From an uncultured Hungatella sp. (GTDB taxonomy: Bacteria > Bacillota > Clostridia > Lachnospirales > Lachnospiraceae): a stretch of DNA of 38,810 nucleotides. Each line of letters begins with the position of its first letter. Position 1 is the first letter of the stretch. Shown here in pieces: positions 32,506 to 38,810 of the stretch. The translations under genes and the position numbers were made by a program. The stretch is taken from contig CAMTAF010000027.1 in NCBI GenBank assembly GCA_947066955.1, forward strand, positions 1 through 38,810, written 5' to 3'. The notes beneath the pieces are model-generated. The model ran no database searches. It was given only the letters and a program-made list of their open reading frames with translations, and was not told where the DNA came from.

Positions 32506-33359
32506 GATGGGTAAAATTTTTCTTTGCCTGGCTGGAGGTTCTGCAGTCCATGGACAGTTTATTTTTATGGTTTCTGCGGAATTCCCGGGGGGTGATGCCG
32601 GTCTCTTCATTGAACGCCCGGTTGAAGGTACGCAGGCTTTCAAAACCGCAGTAGGCCGCAATGTCGCTGATGCTGTTGTCGGTGTAGGCCAGCCTGCGCT
32701 TGGCCGCGGAGATCCTTATGGATTTTAAATAAGCGTTAAAGCTGATGCCGATCTCCTGGTTGCAGATGCGGGAGAGCTTAAACTGGGACATGTCTAAAGC
32801 CTGTGCCGCTTCTATGAGGGAGACGGGATTGCTTATGTTCTCATGAAGATACAGAAGCACTCTCTCCTCCTGGGTCAGTTCTGTCCTGTCAACCGGTTTG
32901 GGAGAGGACACTTCGAAGAGATAGCCGATAATGGAATGGAGCAGCCCTATATGGATCAGCGGGTTGTCTTTCGGGGAGGCCATCAGCAGGTCAAACAGCT
33001 CTGTCACGGATTTGGAATACTGTCCGTTTCGGAAGACAGGGTTTTTAAGACGATATTTTCCAAAAAGATAAGGGTTCTGCAGCAGAACATCATCGGAAAC
33101 AAGCCCGAAGCCGATGACTTCCGAATACTGGGGGGTTTCAAAGCTATGTCTGCAAAAGGGCATGATCAGGCAGACATCTCCATCCTGAAGAGTATATTTT
33201 TTTTTCCTCTATCACGGCCTGCACAGAGCCGTGAGATACCAGAAATCCCTCGACCCCTTTGTGAAGATGAGGAATAAATGAAAGATTCTCCACAATACTG
33301 TAAGTGTATCCGTCTGAAAGAATATCAGGATATGTTCCCGAATTGCTTGTTTTGCTCAT
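32495..33359 (-). pseudogene. AraC-family regulator, frameshifted at an A9 run
   Basis: The N-terminal part (MSKTSNSGTYPDIL... to AVIEEKK) starts at ATG 33359 after AAAGGAAGTG and is a cupin-like sensor region. The remainder, YTLQDGDVCLIMPFCRHSFETP onward, is in another frame. The break lies at nine consecutive A residues (minus strand, 33197-33205). With eight As the gene is 864 nt, a clean 287-residue protein. The C-terminus has two helix-turn-helix motifs (LIEAAQALDMSQFKLSRIC and ISDIAAYCGFESLRTFNRAF), followed by TPREFRR. The strong consensus promoter and intact remainder suggest a recent change, a slippery tract or a sequencing error rather than an old pseudogene. Confidence 0.85.
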
Positions 33360-33417
33360 TTTCTATCACTTCCTTTCTCCTTTCCCCGTGTAAAACCGGT
33401 TGTTCTGCCTGACAAAC

Positions 33418-33445
33418 TGTTATCTCTCAATTGTTATCCCTCAAT
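33418..33445 (-). repeat. tandem 14-bp repeat at the AraC promoter
   Basis: Minus-strand ATTGAGGGATAACA and ATTGAGAGATAACA, back to back with one mismatch, beginning in the -10 box and covering the transcription start. Placed as an operator, perhaps for autoregulation. Confidence 0.65.
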
Positions 33446-33472
33446 TATAGAAGTAATCCAAATTCCTGTCAA
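33444..33472 (-). promoter_or_regulatory. consensus promoter of the AraC gene
   Basis: Minus-strand TTGACA (33467-33472), 17 bp, TATAAT (33444-33449), both boxes perfect. Confidence 0.85.
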
Positions 33473-33738
33473 GAAATTGTTGCCGTTGGCGGGAAGAGTT
33501 GGCGGAAAGAGGCATCTTTTTGCGCAAAAAAGCACCTTTCAAAAATCGACGGATTAAAATGCAAAAATTGGCCACTTTCTGTCCGGCCGGGAAATTTTAA
33601 GCTTTTTGATGCTTTAATATAGAAAAGACCTATCGCTACAATGTATTAAAGTGATAAAGAAGGCAAGAATTGGCCAGTTTTGATAAAAAAATATAGGCGA
33701 AAAAGCAGTAAAATAGTAAAAAAAGCAAAAAGCCGGAT
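33473..33738. other. AT-rich intergenic stretch
   Basis: No supported gene. It holds the palindrome TTTTTGCGCAAAAA near 33508, two ATTGGCCA octamers (about 33567 and 33670) in direct orientation, and several A/T tracts. It may be a regulatory region for the divergent AraC and TPR/dpp units. Confidence 0.4.
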
Positions 33739-33767
33739 TTGACTTCTGCTTCCGTCATTGCTATAAT
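33739..33767 (+). promoter_or_regulatory. promoter of the TPR-dpp operon
   Basis: TTGACT (33739-33744), 17 bp, TATAAT (33762-33767). The leader of about 110 nt contains a short family A repeat. Confidence 0.82.
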
Positions 33768-33814
33768 TACAAAAAATTTAATCCCGGTCATATATTTTCA
33801 GAGAAACGGGTTAA

Positions 33815-33872
33815 AGGAGGAAGGCAAACGCGCAGCGTTTTTAGGATGCCTTCCGCCTGCGATACCATGTGA
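33815..33872 (+). repeat. family A repeat, short variant
   Basis: AGGAGGAAGGCA, inner arms AACGC/GCGTT (in place of AATGC/GCATT elsewhere), TGCCTTCC, then directly GATACC. Hairpin 2 is missing, replaced by GCCTGC. It is followed by AGGAGAGGAAGG, the ribosome site of the TPR gene. Confidence 0.85.
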
Positions 33873-33885
33873 AAGGAGAGGAAGG

Positions 33886-34638
33886 ATGGAACTGGTAAAA
33901 AAGTTGGAAAAGGATCCTATGAACCCGGACCTGCACCGGGAGTACGGTCTGCAGCTGCTGGAAGAGAATCGTGTGGATGAAGCGGTGGAGGTCTTTTCAA
34001 AAGGCCTGGTCTACAATCCCTTTGATCCGGTGATGCGTTTCTGGCGGGGCCGCAAGTATATCGGCAGAGAGATGTTTACCCAGTCCGCAAGCGATCTGAA
34101 GCTGGCAGCCATGATCAAGCCGGAGGATTGGGAATGCTGGTATTATCTGGGAGTGGCCTGTTATCTGGCCGGCATGTATGAGGAAGCGAAAACTGCCCAT
34201 AGTAAGTCACGGGAGATGATGATCAAGTATGATGTGAAGGCAGTTCCTGCCACCGTTGACTGGTACTGGATGATCTGCATGAAGCTGGGACAGAAAGAGG
34301 AGGCCCAAAAAGTTCTTGAGTATGTTTACCCCGGCATGCCCACGGAGGACGTGGATTACCTGGCCCGCACCCTTCTCTACAAAGGCTATTACAAGCCTGA
34401 GAATTTTGTGGAGGAGAGGATGAAGGAGATCCAGAATCCGGAGCGCCCCCGCATCTATGAGCAGATGCTCACCTTTGGGCTGGCCAATTATCTCCACTAC
34501 GAAGGCAGGGACGAGGAAGCCATCCCGCTGTTTAAAGAGTTGGCCGAGGCCACGGAGAACAGGAATCTGTTCGCAGTAAAACAGGCCATGGCCCAGCTTA
34601 CAGAACTGGGCATCGAATATGCCAAAGTGGATGAGTAG
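33886..34638 (+). CDS. tetratricopeptide-repeat protein
   Basis: 250 residues from ATG 33886 (MELVKKLEKDPMNPDLH) after GGAGAGGAAGG; the upstream open frame is repeat and leader DNA. It consists of TPR-like helix pairs: NPDLHREYGLQLLEENRVDEAVEVF, EDWECWYYLGVACYLAGMYEEAK and MLTFGLANYLHYEGRDEEAIPLF. No signal peptide, so cytoplasmic; probably a protein-protein adaptor. It is first in the operon with the peptide transporter genes. Its TAG stop uses the first two bases of the following family A array. Confidence 0.82.
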   Translation: MELVKKLEKDPMNPDLHREYGLQLLEENRVDEAVEVFSKGLVYNPFDPVMRFWRGRKYIGREMFTQSASDLKLAAMIKPEDWECWYYLGVACYLAGMYEEAKTAHSKSREMMIKYDVKAVPATVDWYWMICMKLGQKEEAQKVLEYVYPGMPTEDVDYLARTLLYKGYYKPENFVEERMKEIQNPERPRIYEQMLTFGLANYLHYEGRDEEAIPLFKELAEATENRNLFAVKQAMAQLTELGIEYAKVDE

Positions 34639-34900
34639 GAGGAAGGCAAATGCGCAGCATTTTTTAGGATGCTTTCCGACGAACTGGCAGGTGACGCGTA
34701 GCGTCGCGTGCCGATACACGAGCAGAAGGAAGGCAAACGCGTAAGCGTTTCTAGGATGCCTTCCGCCGACTTGGCAGGTGACGCGTAGCGTCGCGTGCCG
34801 ATACACGAGCAGAAGGAAGGCAAACGCGTAAGCGTTTCTAGGATGCCTTCCGCCGACCTGGCAGGTGACGCATAGCGTCGCGTGCCGATACACGAGGAGG
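34637..34900 (+). repeat. family A repeat array, three tandem units
   Basis: Units at 34637-34723, 34724-34810 and 34811-34894, then AGGAGG (34895-34900), which is the dppB ribosome site. Hairpin 2 here is GACGC-GTA-GCGTC, where the 5675 array has GCCGC-GAAA-GCGGC, so the third stem pair is A-T instead of C-G. Hairpin 1 is AATGC/GCATT in the first unit and AACGC/GCGTT in the other two. Confidence 0.93.
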
Positions 34901-34907
34901 ATTTCCC

Positions 34908-35828
34908 ATGATAAAGTATATTATAAAAAGGATTTTCCAGATGATCCCCATGATGTTGGTCCTCTCTCTCATTGTGTTTCTGATGGTCCGGATGATTCCC
35001 GGCGACCCTGTGGATCTGATGCTGGGATTTGATGTGCCAAAGGATACAAAAGAATACGAGAGGGAACGGTTAGGCCTCAACGATCCTCTTCCCCAGCAGT
35101 ATCTGCGTTTTGTGGGAAACGCGCTGAAAGGCGACTTGGGGACCTCTATCTTCTCCGGGGAGCCGGTGGTCAAAGAGCTGGCCAAACGGTTTCCCAAGAC
35201 CCTGACCCTGGCGGTGGGAGGCACGCTGTTCGGCTCCCTCTTCGGGATCATCCTGGGGATCATCGCCGCTGTCCACCGAAACGGGCCCGCGGACAACATC
35301 ATAGCCGTGACCTCCCTTGTGGCCCTGTCCACGCCCTCGTTTTTCCTGGCCCTGATCCTGATGCTGATCTTCTGCCTGCAGCTTAGGTGGTTTCCAAGCA
35401 TTGGCATGGACAACTGGAAGGGGGCTGTGCTGCCCATTGTCACCTTGGGGGCCCAGGCAGTGGGATCCATCGCCCGTACCACCCGGAGCGCCATGCTGGA
35501 TGTGATCCATCAGGACTATATCCGCACCTCCAGGGCCAGAGGGGTGCCGGAGCGTCTGGTGATCTATGTCCATGCTTTTAAAAATGCCCTGATCCCCATC
35601 CTCACGGCCATCGGCCTGCGCTTCGGCGGCCTGCTGGCAGGCGCCACCCTGGTGGAGACGGTTTTCTCCATCCCGGGCATCGGCAGGTTTGTGGTAGATT
35701 CCGTGGGCAACCGGGATTATCCGGCAGTGCAGGGGTCCATCCTGGTGCTGGCTCTCACCTTTGTCATCGTGAACACGGCAGTGGATCTGCTGTACGCGGC
35801 AGTGGATCCCCGGGTCAAATACGATTAG
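34908..35828 (+). CDS. dppB: dipeptide/oligopeptide ABC transporter permease (DppB/OppB)
   Basis: 306 residues. An N-terminal membrane helix (MIPMMLVLSLIVFLMVRMIPGDP) bears the OppB-type MIPGDP motif. Five further helices follow, plus the EAA loop RARGVPERLVIYVHAFKNALIP that contacts the ATPases. C-terminal LYAAVDPRVKYD is typical. The ATG lies 7 nt after AGGAGG, the end of the repeat array. It forms the membrane pore with the next gene product. Dipeptide versus oligopeptide or nickel specificity cannot be set from permeases alone. Confidence 0.93.
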   Translation: MIKYIIKRIFQMIPMMLVLSLIVFLMVRMIPGDPVDLMLGFDVPKDTKEYERERLGLNDPLPQQYLRFVGNALKGDLGTSIFSGEPVVKELAKRFPKTLTLAVGGTLFGSLFGIILGIIAAVHRNGPADNIIAVTSLVALSTPSFFLALILMLIFCLQLRWFPSIGMDNWKGAVLPIVTLGAQAVGSIARTTRSAMLDVIHQDYIRTSRARGVPERLVIYVHAFKNALIPILTAIGLRFGGLLAGATLVETVFSIPGIGRFVVDSVGNRDYPAVQGSILVLALTFVIVNTAVDLLYAAVDPRVKYD

Positions 35829-35840
35829 GAGGAAACGTCT

Positions 35841-36701
35841 ATGGAGAAAAAGAAAAAATTTCTGGACGGGCATCCCATCCTCCGCCGCTTTATGCGCCGA
35901 AAGATTTCCGTGGCTGCCGCGGTGGTCCTGATCCTGTTTGTGCTGATCGCCCTCTTCGGCCCCATGGTCTGGACGGCAGATCCCCTAAAGCAGAGCGTTA
36001 TGAAAAAATACGGCCCAATGACCCTGGAGAATCCCCTTGGAACCGACAATCTGGGCCGCGACACCCTGGCCCGCATGATACACGGGGCCCGGACCTCCCT
36101 GTCCATCAGCTTTGCGGGAGTGCTGTCCGGAGCAGCCATCGGCATTCTCCTGGGCGTGCTCGCCGGGTATTTCGGAGGATGGGTGGATGCCCTCATCAGC
36201 CGTTTTGTGGACGTGCTGCTGGCATTTCCCGGCCTGCTGCTGGCTATCGCCATCGTGGCAATCCTGGGAGCCGGTTCCATCAACACCATCATCGCCATCA
36301 CCATTTTCACCATACCCGGGCTGACCCGGATGGTCAGGGGGTGCGTCATAAGCTTAAAAAGCGCCGAGTATGTCCAGGCCTGCTACACCATGGGGGAGAG
36401 CGACTTGAGGATCATCGTCACCCACATCATCCCCAACGCCATGTCCCAGATTATTGTCAATGTAACCTTGAGCCTTGGGTCCGCTATCCTGACGGCCTCG
36501 TCCCTGTCCTTCTTAGGCCTGGGGGTCACTCCTCCGGAGGCCGAGTGGGGCGCGATGCTGTCCGGCATGCGGGAGGTGGTCCGCACCTATCCCATGGGAG
36601 TCCTGATCCCCGGCATCGCCATCACCCTGGTGGTCATGAGCTTCAGCATCGTGGGCGACGGCTTGAGAGACGCCCTTGACCCAAAACTGAAGAATAATTA
36701 G
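35841..36701 (+). CDS. dppC: dipeptide/oligopeptide ABC transporter permease (DppC/OppC)
   Basis: 286 residues. A basic cytoplasmic N-terminus is followed by the OppC_N helix (AAAVVLILFVLIALFGPMV) and the LENPLGTDNLGRDTLARMIHGARTS signature of DppC/OppC. The EAA loop is AEYVQACYTMGESDLRIIVTHIIPN, and LGLGVTPPEAEWGAML precedes the last helix. ATG after TTAGGAGGAAA. Starts 12 bp after dppB. Confidence 0.93.
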   Translation: MEKKKKFLDGHPILRRFMRRKISVAAAVVLILFVLIALFGPMVWTADPLKQSVMKKYGPMTLENPLGTDNLGRDTLARMIHGARTSLSISFAGVLSGAAIGILLGVLAGYFGGWVDALISRFVDVLLAFPGLLLAIAIVAILGAGSINTIIAITIFTIPGLTRMVRGCVISLKSAEYVQACYTMGESDLRIIVTHIIPNAMSQIIVNVTLSLGSAILTASSLSFLGLGVTPPEAEWGAMLSGMREVVRTYPMGVLIPGIAITLVVMSFSIVGDGLRDALDPKLKNN

Positions 36702-36717
36702 GGAGGTGAGAAGTACA

Positions 36718-37701
36718 GTGTCAGAGAAAATGCTTCAGGTAAAAAACCTTAAAACATACTACTACACAGAGGAGGGCGTGGTCCCGGCTGTGGATGGACT
36801 GGATTTTGAAGTGGAGCAGGGGGAGACTTTTGCCATTGTGGGGGAATCCGGATGCGGAAAATCCGTCACCTCCCTCTCCATACTGAGGCTGGTTCCCAGC
36901 CCGCCGGGGAAGATCCTGGAAGGCGAGATCCTCTACAACGGCCAGGACCTGCTGAAAAAGACGGAAAAGCAGATGAGGGCCATCCGGGGAAATGAGATCT
37001 CCATGGTGTTCCAGGAGCCCATGACCAGCTTAAACCCGGTGTTCACTGTGGGAAGGCAGATCGGAGAGTCCTTTATGTACCACCAGAACATGGGCAAAAA
37101 GGAGACTCACGAGAAAGCCGTGGAGATGCTGCGGCTGGTGGGCATCCCCACTCCCGAGAAGGTGGTGGACGATTACCCCCATCAGCTCTCGGGAGGCATG
37201 AGGCAGGGGGTGATGATCGCCATGGCCCTGGCATGCAACCCCAGGCTTCTCATCGCCGACGAGCCCACCACGGCCCTGGACGTGACCATCCAGGCCCAGA
37301 TTCTTAAGCTTTTAAAGGAGCTGAAGGAGAAGACGGGAACCTCCATCATCCTGATCACCCATGACCTGGGCATTGTGGCCCAGATCGCCCAGCGGGTCAT
37401 GGTCATGTACAGCGGCCAGGCAGTGGAGAGCTGCGATGTGCGGTCCATTTACAAAAATCCTCTCCACCCCTACACCGTAGGGCTCCTGGCCTCCATCCCC
37501 AAGCTGACAGATGACGACTTAGAAGAACTGCCCAGCATCCCGGGCACGGTCCCGTCCCCCAGCGAACTGCCTAAAGGATGCCGTTTTGCCCCCAGGTGCG
37601 AAAAATGCGGAAAACGGTGCCTCGAGGAAAAGCCGGAGCTTAAGGAGGCGGAGCCAGGACACAAGGTCCGGTGCTTTCTCTATGACGGAGATGTGGATTG
37701 A
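36718..37701 (+). CDS. dppD: peptide ABC transporter ATP-binding protein (DppD/OppD)
   Basis: 327 residues from GTG 36718 (VSEKMLQVKNLKTYY), after GGGAGGTGAG; a GTG inside that ribosome site is rejected and ATG 36730 is an alternative. Walker A GESGCGKS, Q-loop in MVFQEPMTSLNPV, signature LSGGM, Walker B LLIADEPTTALD, H-loop ITHDLG. The C-terminal oligopeptide/dipeptide domain carries CRFAPRCEKCGKRC, a four-Cys pattern that binds an Fe-S cluster in some DppD proteins. It overlaps the next gene by one base (TGATG). Confidence 0.93.
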   Translation: MSEKMLQVKNLKTYYYTEEGVVPAVDGLDFEVEQGETFAIVGESGCGKSVTSLSILRLVPSPPGKILEGEILYNGQDLLKKTEKQMRAIRGNEISMVFQEPMTSLNPVFTVGRQIGESFMYHQNMGKKETHEKAVEMLRLVGIPTPEKVVDDYPHQLSGGMRQGVMIAMALACNPRLLIADEPTTALDVTIQAQILKLLKELKEKTGTSIILITHDLGIVAQIAQRVMVMYSGQAVESCDVRSIYKNPLHPYTVGLLASIPKLTDDDLEELPSIPGTVPSPSELPKGCRFAPRCEKCGKRCLEEKPELKEAEPGHKVRCFLYDGDVD

Positions 37702-38672
37702 TGGAGCGAAAAAAACTGCTTGAAGTAAAGAATCTGAAAGTATACTATCCTGCCCGGGGAAAATCGGAAAAAACCTTTGTCAAAGCTGTGGACGACATCA
37801 GCTTTGTGGTGTACGAGGGGGAGACCTTCGGAATCGTAGGCGAGTCCGGGTGCGGAAAATCTACTACGGGAAAAACCCTGGTGCGCCTGAATAAGCCCAC
37901 AGAGGGCACGGTTTTATTTGAAGGAAAGGATCTAAGCCTCAGCGCCAACCGCAGGGAGGTCATGGAGCTGACCCAGAAGATTCAGATCATTTTCCAGGAT
38001 CCCTACTCGTCATTAGACCCGCGCTTTACCATCGGAAGGTGCATTGAAGAGCCTTTGGTGGTCCACCGTATCGGCACTCCCAAGGAGCGGCAGAGAAGGG
38101 CCCTGGATCTCATGTACGACGTGGGTCTTAAAGCGGAGCAGTACACCCGCTATCCCCACGAGTTTTCCGGAGGCCAGAGGCAGAGGATCGGTGTTGCCAG
38201 GGCCCTGGCCTTAAATCCATCCCTCATTGTCTGCGACGAGCCTGTGTCTGCCCTGGATGTGTCCATCCAGGCTCAGATCCTGAACCTGATGAAGACCCTT
38301 CAGAGAAAATACAACCTGACCTATATTTTTATTTCCCACAATCTAAGCGTGGTGAAGCATGTGTGCGACCGCATCGCTGTGATGTACCTGGGGAATATCA
38401 TGGAGATCTCCAGCAAGAAGGAGCTTTTTGACAATCCTCTCCATCCCTACACCCAGGCCCTTCTGGACGCCATACCCGTGCCGGATCCGGATGTGAAGAG
38501 CATGACCGGAACCTTAGAGGGAGATGTGCCCAGCCCGGTGAATCCGCCGGCGGGATGCGTGTTCCACACCCGCTGCAAGTACGCCACAGACCGGTGCAGA
38601 CAGGCCCGCCCCCAGCTTAAAGACTATGGCGGCGGCCACCAGGCAGCCTGTTTCCGCTGCGAGGAATTATAG
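37701..38672 (+). CDS. dppF: peptide ABC transporter ATP-binding protein (DppF/OppF)
   Basis: 323 residues from ATG 37701, overlapping the dppD stop as TGATG. Walker A GESGCGKST, signature FSGGQRQRIGVARAL, Walker B LIVCDEPVSALD, H-loop ISHNLS, and a C-terminal Cys cluster (CVFHTRCKYATDRC ... CFRCEEL). It pairs with DppD as the heterodimeric ATPase. No substrate-binding protein gene is in the window; it may be the next gene after the repeats at 38671. The TAG stop takes its last two bases from family A repeat. Confidence 0.93.
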   Translation: MERKKLLEVKNLKVYYPARGKSEKTFVKAVDDISFVVYEGETFGIVGESGCGKSTTGKTLVRLNKPTEGTVLFEGKDLSLSANRREVMELTQKIQIIFQDPYSSLDPRFTIGRCIEEPLVVHRIGTPKERQRRALDLMYDVGLKAEQYTRYPHEFSGGQRQRIGVARALALNPSLIVCDEPVSALDVSIQAQILNLMKTLQRKYNLTYIFISHNLSVVKHVCDRIAVMYLGNIMEISSKKELFDNPLHPYTQALLDAIPVPDPDVKSMTGTLEGDVPSPVNPPAGCVFHTRCKYATDRCRQARPQLKDYGGGHQAACFRCEEL

Positions 38673-38810
38673 GAGGAAGGCAAATGCGCAGCATTTTTAG
38701 GATGCCTTCCGACGACTTGGCAGGTGCCGCAAAGCGGGGCGTGCCGTTACCAAAGGGAGGAAGGCAAATGCGCAGCATTTTTAGGATGCCTTCCGACGAC
38801 CTGGCAGGTG
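38671..38810 (+). repeat. family A repeat array, one full unit and one cut by the window end
   Basis: Units at 38671-38754 and from 38755 on. Hairpin 1 is AATGC/GCATT with GGAAGGCA/TGCCTTCC. Hairpin 2 of the first unit is imperfect (GCCGC-AAA-GCGGG). By analogy with the other arrays a co-directional gene should begin just beyond the window. Confidence 0.9.

Noticed and set aside
33428-33450. Resemblance of the AraC promoter repeat to the lac operator (GGATAACAATT)
   Set aside because: The match is a by-product of the 14-bp tandem repeat and lacks the full lac dyad; no LacI gene is nearby.

Overview
The window looks like chromosomal DNA of a spore-forming, anaerobic Firmicute of the class Clostridia, most likely a Lachnospiraceae / Enterocloster-Lachnoclostridium type organism. 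The basis is GC-rich coding with strong AGGAGG ribosome sites, Firmicute control elements (an Ile T-box leader, consensus sigma-A promoters), and sporulation genes (spoIID, spoIIQ, cotJA-cotJB-cotJC). Species cannot be named from the sequence alone.

Layout. 1-2760: fructose catabolism (fruK 3' part, fruA IIABC). 2808-3152: RNase P RNA, followed by a structured spacer. 3368-4710 (-): pyrB-pyrI. 4927-9108: an ATPase / exported CARDB-like protein / MacB-type permease operon, with three tandem copies of an intergenic repeat (family A) inside it. 9114-10577 (-): nicotinate phosphoribosyltransferase. 10735-16968: promoter, Ile T-box, family B repeat, ileS and an overlapping glycogen phosphorylase. 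17017-18821: spoIID-spoIIQ. 18928-27917 (-): the cotJ operon, whose third gene is split. 27943-29283 (-): FAD/Rieske oxidoreductase just upstream of cotJA. 29374-30075: very Cys-rich repeat protein with a sigma-K-like promoter. 30365-31171: gluconate 5-dehydrogenase with GntR-like operators. 31233-33359: small Lys/Ala-rich protein, membrane protein, frameshifted AraC regulator. 33739-38672: TPR protein and a dpp/opp peptide ABC operon (BCDF), with family A repeats before, inside and after it.

Main discovery candidate. cotJC, encoding a manganese-catalase-like spore coat protein, is cut into two parts 7,876 bp apart. The N-terminal 62 codons lie at 27238-27424 and the C-terminal 144 codons at 18928-19371, both on the minus strand and in the correct order. 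The two break points share the 10-bp core GATATCGGTA. Recombination across it rebuilds the conserved Asp-Ile-Gly-Thr-Glu-Glu segment in frame. The inserted DNA ends 30 bp after a large serine recombinase gene. It carries a small ORF coupled to the recombinase, an AAA/PD-(D/E)XK protein, and a four-gene operon (xpt, pbuX, Bce-like ABC ATPase and permease). The arrangement is that of the skin element in sigK: a sporulation gene interrupted by a precisely excisable element.

Second discovery candidate. Family A is an 84-90 bp intergenic repeat made of two hairpins. There are ten full or partial copies here, always co-directional with the downstream gene where one is visible and abutting its Shine-Dalgarno sequence. 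The stems show compensatory base changes between copies, which points to selection on RNA (or hairpin DNA) structure. A second two-hairpin repeat, family B, occurs once outside and once inside the cotJC element.
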